This document shows positions 44,733-54,937 of a stretch of 64,000 nt of DNA, piece by piece. Source of the DNA: Pseudomonas abietaniphila (GTDB lineage Bacteria > Pseudomonadota > Gammaproteobacteria > Pseudomonadales > Pseudomonadaceae); NCBI RefSeq assembly GCF_039697315.1, contig NZ_CP155619.1:6386001-6450000 (forward strand), written 5' to 3'. Below the pieces are notes generated by a model. That model was not told the DNA's origin and searched no databases. It worked only from the letters and a program-made list of their open reading frames with translations. The position numbers and the translations under genes were made by a program. The first letter of the stretch is position 1. The number at the start of each line of letters is the position of its first letter.

Positions 44733-44990
44733 GTGTCTACCCAACCTGTTTTGGTGTGTGCTCAATTTACCCAATCGAGCAGCGGTGTAACTTCATGCAC
44801 CTCTCAGACTTGGGTTGATACTTATGTTCTAACACCTGACGAGCAGGCACAGTTGCAGCTTGTCGTAAACGGTGGTTTCGATGCCGATACGTTCACATTG
44901 TTCTTCGGGGCAACGCTAACGTTATTTGCAACTGGTTTCGCTGTTGGAATCATAATTTCTCAAATCCGCAAAGTTAGAAGAGGCATTTAA
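44733..44990 (+). CDS. Phage minor coat-like membrane protein (unit 2)
   Basis: Identical protein to that at 38266. Confidence 0.65.
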   Translation: MSTQPVLVCAQFTQSSSGVTSCTSQTWVDTYVLTPDEQAQLQLVVNGGFDADTFTLFFGATLTLFATGFAVGIIISQIRKVRRGI

Positions 44991-45221
44991 ATGAAAAAGT
45001 TCATGCGCGTTCCTTCCTTCCGTTCCATCGCGTTGGCTGTTGGTGTTCCTGCATCCGTCGTTGCGTCTGGTAGCTCCTTCGCCGCTGGCATTGCTGATGG
45101 TGCAACCACCGCCATCGGTACGGCTCAATCCTCTGGTGAAAGCGTTGGTGCTGCTGTTGTTGCCTGTGTCGCGGCGCTCTGCGTTGTCGGTGTTGTTATC
45201 GCTCTGGTCCGCAAGGTCTGA
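44991..45221 (+). CDS. Phage major coat protein, pVIII-like (unit 2)
   Basis: Identical protein to that at 38524. Confidence 0.88.
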   Translation: MKKFMRVPSFRSIALAVGVPASVVASGSSFAAGIADGATTAIGTAQSSGESVGAAVVACVAALCVVGVVIALVRKV

Positions 45222-45311
45222 CCTGGGGTGATCTGGTCAGCGCTGGCCGCTATCATCATGGCCAGCGCACTGGTTTCAGGAATCCGGTGCGCTGAATACC
45301 TGTAACTTCAG

Positions 45312-45333
45312 CCCCCGGAAACGGGGGTTTTTT
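45312..45333 (+). terminator. Terminator after coat gene (unit 2)
   Basis: Same hairpin and T-run as at 38845. Confidence 0.85.
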
Positions 45334-46662
45334 GTGCGCTACATATTCCTTTTTTTATTGCTACTAGTTAGTCAAACTTCCTTTTCAGCTAATTTCTATT
45401 GGACTCGCGGTGCTGGTACTGTTCAGTATCCTTCTGCCCTTGCTGCCTGCCCCAATCCCATCAGTTATTACTCATTCACGCTTGCGCCTGATCATGTAAC
45501 TATCGCTTCCAACCTCACTACAGCCACTTGCGTTTATATGTATGACGGCAATCGTAATGGTGTACTTGTTCCCTATAACGGTGAATCCGTCTACCGCAAA
45601 GGTGATTCTTGCCCTGTAAATACCACTTATAATTCTGTCACTGGTGCCTGCGATGCTCCTTCCAATCCCTGCGCATCTAAGAAGGATGTAGCAATACCTT
45701 CCTTCAAATGGGATTCCAACTCTGATCTACCTCCTTCCACTATATCTTCTGGTGGATGCGAGGCTACTATATCCAAGGGTAAATGTTATTACGCATCTAT
45801 AGGAAAGGCAGTTTGCAACGGCACAGCTACGTTCACTGGCAATCAATTAGCCTCAAATCCTAATGGCGCTCAGGTCTCCGATTGTAGTGGTGATGCCTGT
45901 GCCTCTGGTGCTCCTCAGCCTGAAAAGAAGAGCCAGGATTGTGTGTATTCTTCCAACGGTTCAGGGTCATCCTCCTGTACAGCAACCACTTCTGATTCCA
46001 CTCCCGGTACTGCTCAGTGTGGCTCCGTAAATGGTGCTTACACCTGTATTGAAAGTCCAAAAGCTTCACTTACCTCTAACACAATAAGTTCTACAAAGAC
46101 TCCCACCTCCAACTCAAATGGCACTCTTACAGTTGTTCAGAACGATACTATTACTACTGTTAAGTGCTCCGGTAAGTCCTGTACTACGACTACCTCCAAC
46201 TCTTCCGGAACTACTGTCACTAACTCATCCGGACAGGTAATCAGTCATGACTCTACTTGCACTGGCAAAAGCTGCGGTTCTTCCGGTCAGGTTTCTACTG
46301 GTGGTTCTGGTAATGGCACCGGCGATCAGGAGGAGGGTGATGATGGTGATTCACCCAGCGCTGGCACACTTACTGATCCAACAAATGGTTCCTTCGCTGG
46401 ACAGGGTGACGACTGGGATTCAAAGATTGAAAAGGCAAAGAAAGAATATAAAGATGGAATCGATAAAATTAAGGATTCCTTTAAGCCTATGGGCGATGTC
46501 TCTATAGGCGGTGGTAGTAAGCTTTATTGCCCGCCCGCTGTAACTGTTCTCGGTAAAAACATTGATTTTTGCCTTGATAAATATGCGTCTTCGCTCTCTT
46601 GGATCAGTGACGCAATTTTGGCCCTCTGCGCAATGATTGCGCTCATTATTGTATTTAGTTGA
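45334..46662 (+). CDS. Phage adsorption protein, TspB/pIII-like (unit 2)
   Basis: Identical protein to that at 38867. Confidence 0.8.
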   Translation: MRYIFLFLLLLVSQTSFSANFYWTRGAGTVQYPSALAACPNPISYYSFTLAPDHVTIASNLTTATCVYMYDGNRNGVLVPYNGESVYRKGDSCPVNTTYNSVTGACDAPSNPCASKKDVAIPSFKWDSNSDLPPSTISSGGCEATISKGKCYYASIGKAVCNGTATFTGNQLASNPNGAQVSDCSGDACASGAPQPEKKSQDCVYSSNGSGSSSCTATTSDSTPGTAQCGSVNGAYTCIESPKASLTSNTISSTKTPTSNSNGTLTVVQNDTITTVKCSGKSCTTTTSNSSGTTVTNSSGQVISHDSTCTGKSCGSSGQVSTGGSGNGTGDQEEGDDGDSPSAGTLTDPTNGSFAGQGDDWDSKIEKAKKEYKDGIDKIKDSFKPMGDVSIGGGSKLYCPPAVTVLGKNIDFCLDKYASSLSWISDAILALCAMIALIIVFS

Positions 46663-46669
46663 GGTGGTT

Positions 46670-47026
46670 ATGGATCTCGGATGGATTGCCGCTTGGTTTG
46701 ATTCTGTCAACACTTTTTTTCAGGCTGTCTGGAACTTTATGGATTCAGGCATTTATCAGTTCGTCAAAGACTTGCTCGTTGTCGTTACCAAGGCACTTAT
46801 TTGGAGTTACCTCCAGTTTAAGATTTTCTGCCTCGACGTCGCCTACGAGGTTGTAAAGGAAATTCTTCAAGACACCGGCGTTACTCAAATGGTTAAGTCC
46901 GCTTGGAGTTCCATCCCCGGTGATATGCAGGCCATGCTCGGTTTTTTTAATATTCCACAGGGCCTGACACTTATCTTTTCTGCGATTCCCACTAAATGGG
47001 CGCTCAAGTTCGTTCCGGGAGCCTGA
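46670..47026 (+). CDS. Phage pVI-like minor coat protein (unit 2)
   Basis: Identical protein to that at 40203. Confidence 0.75.
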   Translation: MDLGWIAAWFDSVNTFFQAVWNFMDSGIYQFVKDLLVVVTKALIWSYLQFKIFCLDVAYEVVKEILQDTGVTQMVKSAWSSIPGDMQAMLGFFNIPQGLTLIFSAIPTKWALKFVPGA

Positions 47027-47028
47027 TC

Positions 47029-48351
47029 ATGGCTATTAAGATTCACCACGGCCCAAACGGCTCTTATAAAACCTCCGGTGCGATTTGGGACGATGCCGTT
47101 CCAGCCGCAAGGGAAGGGCGTCTTATTATCACAAACGTTCGAGGTGTAACCCGTGCTCGGTTCGAAGCTCTTTTTGATGATCTTCCTGATTCTTTTGATG
47201 TTGAGTGGATTAGCCATGAATCAACCGAAGGCATGGAGCGGATTAGAACTTGGTTTCAATGGGCTCCGCGAAACGCCTTTCTGATATTTGATGAGGCCCA
47301 AGTTATCTTTCCTAGCAAATGGACTGATAAGTATGTTGAGCGTTTCAATTATCCCGGTGGACCGGAAGCCGCAAAGGCTGCTGACAAGCCTACAGACTGG
47401 TTGTCCGCTTGGACCATGCACCGTCACTTTAACTGGGACATCATTCTTACGATGCCCAACATCAAGTACCTGCATTCTGATATCCGTAATACCTCTGAGG
47501 CTGCCTATCAGCACTCCAATCTCATGCTCCTTGGCAAATGGCTGAAAAAGCTTGTTGGCAAGGACTACAAGGAGGCCATGCACAGCGCTCAGGAGAATAA
47601 GGCGCCTTCTGACGGCTCTAACATCGTTCAGCTTCGCAAGATTGATAAACGGGTATTTGAACTCTATGACTCAACAGCAACCGGACTCCACCGCGACACC
47701 ATGGCGGGCAAGAACGCGCTCACGTCGCCTCGCGTTCTTATTCTCTTCTTCGTTGTGGTTAGTGTTATCGGCTATGTTTTCTGGCGTAATGACGGCAATC
47801 CCTTTAAAAATCCGCTCTCTATACCGGGCGCTAAAACCAGTTCGCCGACTTCTCAGGCTCCTGCTCATCAAGATCCTGTCCAAAATCCTCACGTGGATCC
47901 TGTGCGCGTACCTGCTGAGCAAGTTCCTCAAACTCCTGTTTTGAGTGACCCTTACGGCCAGTTCGATATCGTCATCAAAGGCAGCCTCTGGAATGAAGAA
48001 AAAGGGGTCTTGTTTGTCTTCCAGATGTCCCGCGATCAACACGCTTTCACGCATACAACCCGTGACATGATCGCTGCAGGATATGAGATTTATGCCCGCG
48101 GCTCCTGTGCTGCCGACCTGGTGTTTCAAGGCCAGAAAAGAACCGTTACCTGTCTTGGTGCCATGGCCGACAGCAACGGCGAGCGGCGGCTCGGTTCAGA
48201 GCCGCGAGCCGGGGCTGTTGGACAGCCTTCGTTCGTCGCATCACAAGCGCCGCAACCGGCCAACGCTTCACAGCCAGGCACGCACGGAGTTGTCGTGAAT
48301 GTCATCCCAGACACCAGCCGAGGGCAGCGCACGCTGTTAACCGCACAATGA
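47029..48351 (+). CDS. zot: Phage assembly ATPase, Zot/pI-like (unit 2)
   Basis: Identical protein to that at 40562. Confidence 0.88.
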   Translation: MAIKIHHGPNGSYKTSGAIWDDAVPAAREGRLIITNVRGVTRARFEALFDDLPDSFDVEWISHESTEGMERIRTWFQWAPRNAFLIFDEAQVIFPSKWTDKYVERFNYPGGPEAAKAADKPTDWLSAWTMHRHFNWDIILTMPNIKYLHSDIRNTSEAAYQHSNLMLLGKWLKKLVGKDYKEAMHSAQENKAPSDGSNIVQLRKIDKRVFELYDSTATGLHRDTMAGKNALTSPRVLILFFVVVSVIGYVFWRNDGNPFKNPLSIPGAKTSSPTSQAPAHQDPVQNPHVDPVRVPAEQVPQTPVLSDPYGQFDIVIKGSLWNEEKGVLFVFQMSRDQHAFTHTTRDMIAAGYEIYARGSCAADLVFQGQKRTVTCLGAMADSNGERRLGSEPRAGAVGQPSFVASQAPQPANASQPGTHGVVVNVIPDTSRGQRTLLTAQ

Positions 48352-48467
48352 CTATCCCTTGGCACGCTATAATTCCCGGCCTCATCCTTGGCTGTATCAT
48401 CGGAGAAATCTGGATTCGGCTTCAGATTTGGCGTCGTCGTCGACGTTCATCCTCCACGCCACCATAG
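48348..48467 (+). CDS. 39-residue phage membrane protein (unit 2/3 boundary)
   Basis: Identical to the gene at 41881. Confidence 0.65.
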   Translation: MTIPWHAIIPGLILGCIIGEIWIRLQIWRRRRRSSSTPP

Positions 48468-48473
48468 GGAGCT

Positions 48474-48583
48474 TCGTATAATTTCTGTGCCGTTATGGTA
48501 CTTGCGGCCAACGGCCAGAATCGTCGATCGGGAAAATCGCCTCGCGCCCGATCGGCGATTTAGCCATAACGGCCATTATACGA
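48474..48583 (+). promoter_or_regulatory. Forked attP-type hairpin (unit 2/3 junction)
   Basis: Same structure as at 42007. Confidence 0.8.
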
Positions 48584-48927
48584 GGCCCCTACAGCCTCTC
48601 TGACCGCTTTTCCCACCACAACCTCCCCGAACCCTTCTCAGGTCAAGGGCCGCGTCCCCGGCTTGTCGTGACACGCTCTACCGTCGCGATAAACGGAGAC
48701 CCGGAGCGTAGCGAACCCTTTACCAGCCCCGATCCCCTCACTCTCTGCCTGGGGTGTGGGAGGCGCTTTTCCTCCCGCATCCCTGGCCCTCGCCGAGAGA
48801 CCTCCGGTAGGACCCCCGGAGGGGCTTTTCAGCTTTTCAGCTTGTCGGCTTTGGCGATTGCCGGCCGAGCGGGGTGGGGAGTGCTGTAACACCCCCACTT
48901 TGGTATGCAATCGCATACTTTTTTGCC
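48584..48927. other. Phage intergenic region (unit 3)
   Basis: Repeats the hairpin-rich region described at 35650. Confidence 0.5.
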
Positions 48928-49137
48928 TTACTCCACTTCTAGCCTTACCTCTCCAGACTCTGACAGGTGTGTGCAAGGTATTGATTTCTCAAGGATTTTA
49001 TGTACGAGCTCGCTATCTCTAAGCGGCTGCATCCCTTTTTTAACAAGTAACTTATTGATTTCTATAGCCTTTTGCCTGATTGCTTCCTGCTCGGCATTTG
49101 TCAATCTCACGTTCGTAGCCATACCTGCACCGTTCAT
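48928..49137 (-). CDS. Phage repressor, RHH-like (unit 3)
   Basis: Identical protein to that at 35994. Confidence 0.65.
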   Translation of the reverse strand: MNGAGMATNVRLTNAEQEAIRQKAIEINKLLVKKGMQPLRDSELVHKILEKSIPCTHLSESGEVRLEVE

Positions 49138-49248
49138 CAAAATACCTCCCGATAATACATGTGTGCACGCAGACAAGTATTGACGTGTGCAGTTCCACAT
49201 GTGTAGATTCGCGTCCTATGTTATTTGTGTGCATGTGTAGGAAGCGAC
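49138..49248. promoter_or_regulatory. Phage divergent promoter/operator region (unit 3)
   Basis: Same TGTGT-motif region as at 36204. Confidence 0.5.
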
Positions 49249-50373
49249 ATGTTCTTCGACTGGATCAAGGGTTATCAGGATTTTGATCATGATCTGCCTG
49301 TCATTGGCGATGTGATCACTCGCCGTTTCGACGCCGATACCGATGAGCTGCTTTCGTCCTCCGTTCCTGCTTTTTTTGCTGAGGGCAGCTACTCGACTAC
49401 CTTTCGTATCCATGTCTCTGGTCGTCGCATCACCGTTGATGGCAATGCTTCTCGCCTAAATCGACTCGATAACGTCGTAGGTATCGCTTCCCTCGAGGAT
49501 TCGATGCGTGTCATTAACGCGCTTCTCGCTGAGTATGGCCTCCCTCCTCTGAACAAGTGCAAAACCATTCAGCGTCTTCAGGACGGCTCCGCAGTTGCTG
49601 ATGGCTTTGTTTTTCAACGTCTTGATTTGACTTCAAATTTTTATGTCGGTAAGGGCAACGAACGCGCTTATCTCCGTGGTATCTCTAGCCAGCGTTACAG
49701 AAATTCTATTGCCTACCTTTATCCTGACGGCAATACCTGCGTTTGGACTCCAAAAGGCGGTGAGAAGGCCGGTCGTCTCGTCTACCCCGGTAACTATGCA
49801 AAGGCCGCCGAGCTTGAAGCTCATCTTCTCCCACGCGTTAAGCGTACTTTCGGTGAAGAATCCGAAGAATTTAAATACGTAAGTAACTTGCGTGATTGGT
49901 GCCGCGAAGTCGGTATGGTTCGCTCTGAAATTAAATGTCGTTCAGAGTTTTTGAAGCGTGAAGGCCTACAATTTTGGGGCCTGTTTGACGAAAGCAAACT
50001 TGTGGAAATCCAGAGGGGTTTTCTTATGATCGGCGAAAAATGCGAGATCAATAACTTTGACGTCCTTACTGTTAAGGATGAACTCCTTGCAAAGAACATT
50101 GTTTCCTCTACTAAGGCTGCAATGACTACAGCGGGTTACGTTGCGCTCTGGCAGTGTGGACAGACCTTTGATTTTGAAAAGTCGGCTGTAAAGAAGCACC
50201 GTGCTTTGCTTCGTCAGCTTGATATCGATATTAAGATTCCGTTCGATGCTACTCGCCATGGCGTTGTATTCATTCGCAATGTCCGTGAGGTCGAGCGTCG
50301 TTTTGAATCTCCTGTTCCATCTTTCTACCGCCCTGCTGTTATCCCGCGTCATCTTCATTTGGTGGCCGCATGA
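49249..50373 (+). CDS. Phage replication initiation protein (unit 3)
   Basis: Identical protein to that at 36315. Confidence 0.85.
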   Translation: MFFDWIKGYQDFDHDLPVIGDVITRRFDADTDELLSSSVPAFFAEGSYSTTFRIHVSGRRITVDGNASRLNRLDNVVGIASLEDSMRVINALLAEYGLPPLNKCKTIQRLQDGSAVADGFVFQRLDLTSNFYVGKGNERAYLRGISSQRYRNSIAYLYPDGNTCVWTPKGGEKAGRLVYPGNYAKAAELEAHLLPRVKRTFGEESEEFKYVSNLRDWCREVGMVRSEIKCRSEFLKREGLQFWGLFDESKLVEIQRGFLMIGEKCEINNFDVLTVKDELLAKNIVSSTKAAMTTAGYVALWQCGQTFDFEKSAVKKHRALLRQLDIDIKIPFDATRHGVVFIRNVREVERRFESPVPSFYRPAVIPRHLHLVAA

Positions 50374-50597
50374 AACGTGTCAGTTCGCAGGGTAAGACCC
50401 TTAGTTCTTCACAGCGCCGCCACCTTGAGTTACAGGCTCGTATGCGCTTGATTCCCTCGCCACTTCGTGCACAGGTTGAACAAACCATTCGTGAGCTTGA
50501 TGAACGAAAAGAGCAGGGCGCCAAACCCGACAAGCAATACTTTCACGTGTCCAGTTCCCACGGCACTGTTTCCGTTGCTGAATGGATGGGCTACTAA
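50370..50597 (+). CDS. Phage small protein of unknown function (unit 3)
   Basis: Identical protein to that at 37436. Confidence 0.65.
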   Translation: MKRVSSQGKTLSSSQRRHLELQARMRLIPSPLRAQVEQTIRELDERKEQGAKPDKQYFHVSSSHGTVSVAEWMGY

Positions 50598-50851
50598 TGG
50601 ACAAGTCTCAATACCAGATTTTACGCTGGGCTGTGGAGTGCCATCTTGCTGACACTATTAGCGATCCTGACACTGTTCGTGCTCTCTGTAATGAGCTTAT
50701 GCGCAAATTTGTACAAGCTATGGCAGCTTCACAAGTTAAGCAAGCTGCCTCCAAGCGTGCTTTCCGCACGTTTCGACGAGATAAACAAGTAACTCCGCCC
50801 AGTTGGGCATTTCGCAAACCGGGCACAGATTCCCGACTCCCTAAGTTGTAA
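50597..50851 (+). CDS. Phage small protein of unknown function (unit 3)
   Basis: Identical protein to that at 37663. Confidence 0.65.
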   Translation: MDKSQYQILRWAVECHLADTISDPDTVRALCNELMRKFVQAMAASQVKQAASKRAFRTFRRDKQVTPPSWAFRKPGTDSRLPKL

Positions 50852-50860
50852 GGAGCTTTT

Positions 50861-51199
50861 ATGATTATTCTTCAAGGTTTTGTTCAAGCTGTTGTCACCA
50901 AGAACGAAGACGTACAGGGCAAAAACCCTTATGCCGTTGTTGCTATTGACGACCTGAGTACAGACCGCGATGGCATTAGTCACACAATGACCCGTAAGAT
51001 CATGGTTGCTGGTAACGATTATAAGAAGGGCCTTCAGAACGCTTACCGTAGCCTTATTGGCTCCGAGGTTTATGCCCCGGTTCGCGTAGAGTGCGAATTG
51101 TTTAACGGCAAACCTCAAGAGCGTTATACCTTGCAGGGTCCTCCTATCAAATTGACATCTGCCGCTTCAACTACGGTTAAAGCTGTGGGTTCAAACTAA
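50861..51199 (+). CDS. Phage ssDNA-binding protein, gV-like (unit 3)
   Basis: Identical protein to that at 37927. Confidence 0.72.
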   Translation: MIILQGFVQAVVTKNEDVQGKNPYAVVAIDDLSTDRDGISHTMTRKIMVAGNDYKKGLQNAYRSLIGSEVYAPVRVECELFNGKPQERYTLQGPPIKLTSAASTTVKAVGSN

Positions 51200-51457
51200 G
51201 TGTCTACCCAACCTGTTTTGGTGTGTGCTCAATTTACCCAATCGAGCAGCGGTGTAACTTCATGCACCTCTCAGACTTGGGTTGATACTTATGTTCTAAC
51301 ACCTGACGAGCAGGCACAGTTGCAGCTTGTCGTAAACGGTGGTTTCGATGCCGATACGTTCACATTGTTCTTCGGGGCAACGCTAACGTTATTTGCAACT
51401 GGTTTCGCTGTTGGAATCATAATTTCTCAAATCCGCAAAGTTAGAAGAGGCATTTAA
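51200..51457 (+). CDS. Phage minor coat-like membrane protein (unit 3)
   Basis: Identical protein to that at 38266. Confidence 0.65.
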   Translation: MSTQPVLVCAQFTQSSSGVTSCTSQTWVDTYVLTPDEQAQLQLVVNGGFDADTFTLFFGATLTLFATGFAVGIIISQIRKVRRGI

Positions 51458-51688
51458 ATGAAAAAGTTCATGCGCGTTCCTTCCTTCCGTTCCATCGCGT
51501 TGGCTGTTGGTGTTCCTGCATCCGTCGTTGCGTCTGGTAGCTCCTTCGCCGCTGGCATTGCTGATGGTGCAACCACCGCCATCGGTACGGCTCAATCCTC
51601 TGGTGAAAGCGTTGGTGCTGCTGTTGTTGCCTGTGTCGCGGCGCTCTGCGTTGTCGGTGTTGTTATCGCTCTGGTCCGCAAGGTCTGA
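51458..51688 (+). CDS. Phage major coat protein, pVIII-like (unit 3)
   Basis: Identical protein to that at 38524. Confidence 0.88.
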   Translation: MKKFMRVPSFRSIALAVGVPASVVASGSSFAAGIADGATTAIGTAQSSGESVGAAVVACVAALCVVGVVIALVRKV

Positions 51689-51778
51689 CCTGGGGTGATC
51701 TGGTCAGCGCTGGCCGCTATCATCATGGCCAGCGCACTGGTTTCAGGAATCCGGTGCGCTGAATACCTGTAACTTCAG

Positions 51779-51800
51779 CCCCCGGAAACGGGGGTTTTTT
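51779..51800 (+). terminator. Terminator after coat gene (unit 3)
   Basis: Same hairpin and T-run as at 38845. Confidence 0.85.
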
Positions 51801-53129
51801 GTGCGCTACATATTCCTTTTTTTATTGCTACTAGTTAGTCAAACTTCCTTTTCAGCTAATTTCTATTGGACTCGCGGTGCTGGTACTGTTCAGTATCCTT
51901 CTGCCCTTGCTGCCTGCCCCAATCCCATCAGTTATTACTCATTCACGCTTGCGCCTGATCATGTAACTATCGCTTCCAACCTCACTACAGCCACTTGCGT
52001 TTATATGTATGACGGCAATCGTAATGGTGTACTTGTTCCCTATAACGGTGAATCCGTCTACCGCAAAGGTGATTCTTGCCCTGTAAATACCACTTATAAT
52101 TCTGTCACTGGTGCCTGCGATGCTCCTTCCAATCCCTGCGCATCTAAGAAGGATGTAGCAATACCTTCCTTCAAATGGGATTCCAACTCTGATCTACCTC
52201 CTTCCACTATATCTTCTGGTGGATGCGAGGCTACTATATCCAAGGGTAAATGTTATTACGCATCTATAGGAAAGGCAGTTTGCAACGGCACAGCTACGTT
52301 CACTGGCAATCAATTAGCCTCAAATCCTAATGGCGCTCAGGTCTCCGATTGTAGTGGTGATGCCTGTGCCTCTGGTGCTCCTCAGCCTGAAAAGAAGAGC
52401 CAGGATTGTGTGTATTCTTCCAACGGTTCAGGGTCATCCTCCTGTACAGCAACCACTTCTGATTCCACTCCCGGTACTGCTCAGTGTGGCTCCGTAAATG
52501 GTGCTTACACCTGTATTGAAAGTCCAAAAGCTTCACTTACCTCTAACACAATAAGTTCTACAAAGACTCCCACCTCCAACTCAAATGGCACTCTTACAGT
52601 TGTTCAGAACGATACTATTACTACTGTTAAGTGCTCCGGTAAGTCCTGTACTACGACTACCTCCAACTCTTCCGGAACTACTGTCACTAACTCATCCGGA
52701 CAGGTAATCAGTCATGACTCTACTTGCACTGGCAAAAGCTGCGGTTCTTCCGGTCAGGTTTCTACTGGTGGTTCTGGTAATGGCACCGGCGATCAGGAGG
52801 AGGGTGATGATGGTGATTCACCCAGCGCTGGCACACTTACTGATCCAACAAATGGTTCCTTCGCTGGACAGGGTGACGACTGGGATTCAAAGATTGAAAA
52901 GGCAAAGAAAGAATATAAAGATGGAATCGATAAAATTAAGGATTCCTTTAAGCCTATGGGCGATGTCTCTATAGGCGGTGGTAGTAAGCTTTATTGCCCG
53001 CCCGCTGTAACTGTTCTCGGTAAAAACATTGATTTTTGCCTTGATAAATATGCGTCTTCGCTCTCTTGGATCAGTGACGCAATTTTGGCCCTCTGCGCAA
53101 TGATTGCGCTCATTATTGTATTTAGTTGA
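51801..53129 (+). CDS. Phage adsorption protein, TspB/pIII-like (unit 3)
   Basis: Identical protein to that at 38867. Confidence 0.8.
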   Translation: MRYIFLFLLLLVSQTSFSANFYWTRGAGTVQYPSALAACPNPISYYSFTLAPDHVTIASNLTTATCVYMYDGNRNGVLVPYNGESVYRKGDSCPVNTTYNSVTGACDAPSNPCASKKDVAIPSFKWDSNSDLPPSTISSGGCEATISKGKCYYASIGKAVCNGTATFTGNQLASNPNGAQVSDCSGDACASGAPQPEKKSQDCVYSSNGSGSSSCTATTSDSTPGTAQCGSVNGAYTCIESPKASLTSNTISSTKTPTSNSNGTLTVVQNDTITTVKCSGKSCTTTTSNSSGTTVTNSSGQVISHDSTCTGKSCGSSGQVSTGGSGNGTGDQEEGDDGDSPSAGTLTDPTNGSFAGQGDDWDSKIEKAKKEYKDGIDKIKDSFKPMGDVSIGGGSKLYCPPAVTVLGKNIDFCLDKYASSLSWISDAILALCAMIALIIVFS

Positions 53130-53136
53130 GGTGGTT

Positions 53137-53493
53137 ATGGATCTCGGATGGATTGCCGCTTGGTTTGATTCTGTCAACACTTTTTTTCAGGCTGTCTGGA
53201 ACTTTATGGATTCAGGCATTTATCAGTTCGTCAAAGACTTGCTCGTTGTCGTTACCAAGGCACTTATTTGGAGTTACCTCCAGTTTAAGATTTTCTGCCT
53301 CGACGTCGCCTACGAGGTTGTAAAGGAAATTCTTCAAGACACCGGCGTTACTCAAATGGTTAAGTCCGCTTGGAGTTCCATCCCCGGTGATATGCAGGCC
53401 ATGCTCGGTTTTTTTAATATTCCACAGGGCCTGACACTTATCTTTTCTGCGATTCCCACTAAATGGGCGCTCAAGTTCGTTCCGGGAGCCTGA
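53137..53493 (+). CDS. Phage pVI-like minor coat protein (unit 3)
   Basis: Identical protein to that at 40203. Confidence 0.75.
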   Translation: MDLGWIAAWFDSVNTFFQAVWNFMDSGIYQFVKDLLVVVTKALIWSYLQFKIFCLDVAYEVVKEILQDTGVTQMVKSAWSSIPGDMQAMLGFFNIPQGLTLIFSAIPTKWALKFVPGA

Positions 53494-53495
53494 TC

Positions 53496-54818
53496 ATGGC
53501 TATTAAGATTCACCACGGCCCAAACGGCTCTTATAAAACCTCCGGTGCGATTTGGGACGATGCCGTTCCAGCCGCAAGGGAAGGGCGTCTTATTATCACA
53601 AACGTTCGAGGTGTAACCCGTGCTCGGTTCGAAGCTCTTTTTGATGATCTTCCTGATTCTTTTGATGTTGAGTGGATTAGCCATGAATCAACCGAAGGCA
53701 TGGAGCGGATTAGAACTTGGTTTCAATGGGCTCCGCGAAACGCCTTTCTGATATTTGATGAGGCCCAAGTTATCTTTCCTAGCAAATGGACTGATAAGTA
53801 TGTTGAGCGTTTCAATTATCCCGGTGGACCGGAAGCCGCAAAGGCTGCTGACAAGCCTACAGACTGGTTGTCCGCTTGGACCATGCACCGTCACTTTAAC
53901 TGGGACATCATTCTTACGATGCCCAACATCAAGTACCTGCATTCTGATATCCGTAATACCTCTGAGGCTGCCTATCAGCACTCCAATCTCATGCTCCTTG
54001 GCAAATGGCTGAAAAAGCTTGTTGGCAAGGACTACAAGGAGGCCATGCACAGCGCTCAGGAGAATAAGGCGCCTTCTGACGGCTCTAACATCGTTCAGCT
54101 TCGCAAGATTGATAAACGGGTATTTGAACTCTATGACTCAACAGCAACCGGACTCCACCGCGACACCATGGCGGGCAAGAACGCGCTCACGTCGCCTCGC
54201 GTTCTTATTCTCTTCTTCGTTGTGGTTAGTGTTATCGGCTATGTTTTCTGGCGTAATGACGGCAATCCCTTTAAAAATCCGCTCTCTATACCGGGCGCTA
54301 AAACCAGTTCGCCGACTTCTCAGGCTCCTGCTCATCAAGATCCTGTCCAAAATCCTCACGTGGATCCTGTGCGCGTACCTGCTGAGCAAGTTCCTCAAAC
54401 TCCTGTTTTGAGTGACCCTTACGGCCAGTTCGATATCGTCATCAAAGGCAGCCTCTGGAATGAAGAAAAAGGGGTCTTGTTTGTCTTCCAGATGTCCCGC
54501 GATCAACACGCTTTCACGCATACAACCCGTGACATGATCGCTGCAGGATATGAGATTTATGCCCGCGGCTCCTGTGCTGCCGACCTGGTGTTTCAAGGCC
54601 AGAAAAGAACCGTTACCTGTCTTGGTGCCATGGCCGACAGCAACGGCGAGCGGCGGCTCGGTTCAGAGCCGCGAGCCGGGGCTGTTGGACAGCCTTCGTT
54701 CGTCGCATCACAAGCGCCGCAACCGGCCAACGCTTCACAGCCAGGCACGCACGGAGTTGTCGTGAATGTCATCCCAGACACCAGCCGAGGGCAGCGCACG
54801 CTGTTAACCGCACAATGA
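53496..54818 (+). CDS. zot: Phage assembly ATPase, Zot/pI-like (unit 3)
   Basis: Identical protein to that at 40562. Confidence 0.88.
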   Translation: MAIKIHHGPNGSYKTSGAIWDDAVPAAREGRLIITNVRGVTRARFEALFDDLPDSFDVEWISHESTEGMERIRTWFQWAPRNAFLIFDEAQVIFPSKWTDKYVERFNYPGGPEAAKAADKPTDWLSAWTMHRHFNWDIILTMPNIKYLHSDIRNTSEAAYQHSNLMLLGKWLKKLVGKDYKEAMHSAQENKAPSDGSNIVQLRKIDKRVFELYDSTATGLHRDTMAGKNALTSPRVLILFFVVVSVIGYVFWRNDGNPFKNPLSIPGAKTSSPTSQAPAHQDPVQNPHVDPVRVPAEQVPQTPVLSDPYGQFDIVIKGSLWNEEKGVLFVFQMSRDQHAFTHTTRDMIAAGYEIYARGSCAADLVFQGQKRTVTCLGAMADSNGERRLGSEPRAGAVGQPSFVASQAPQPANASQPGTHGVVVNVIPDTSRGQRTLLTAQ

Positions 54819-54934
54819 CTATCCCTTGGCACGCTATAATTCCCGGCCTCATCCTTGGCTGTATCATCGGAGAAATCTGGATTCGGCTTCAGATTTGGCG
54901 TCGTCGTCGACGTTCATCCTCCACGCCACCATAG
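54815..54934 (+). CDS. 39-residue phage membrane protein (right end)
   Basis: Identical to the gene at 41881. It ends 3 bases before the dif site. Confidence 0.65.
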   Translation: MTIPWHAIIPGLILGCIIGEIWIRLQIWRRRRRSSSTPP

Positions 54935-54937
54935 GGA

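Larger units (their letters stand above)
42016..48482 (+). mobile_element. Filamentous prophage unit 2
   Basis: Second 6467-base unit, same genes as unit 1. Confidence 0.9.
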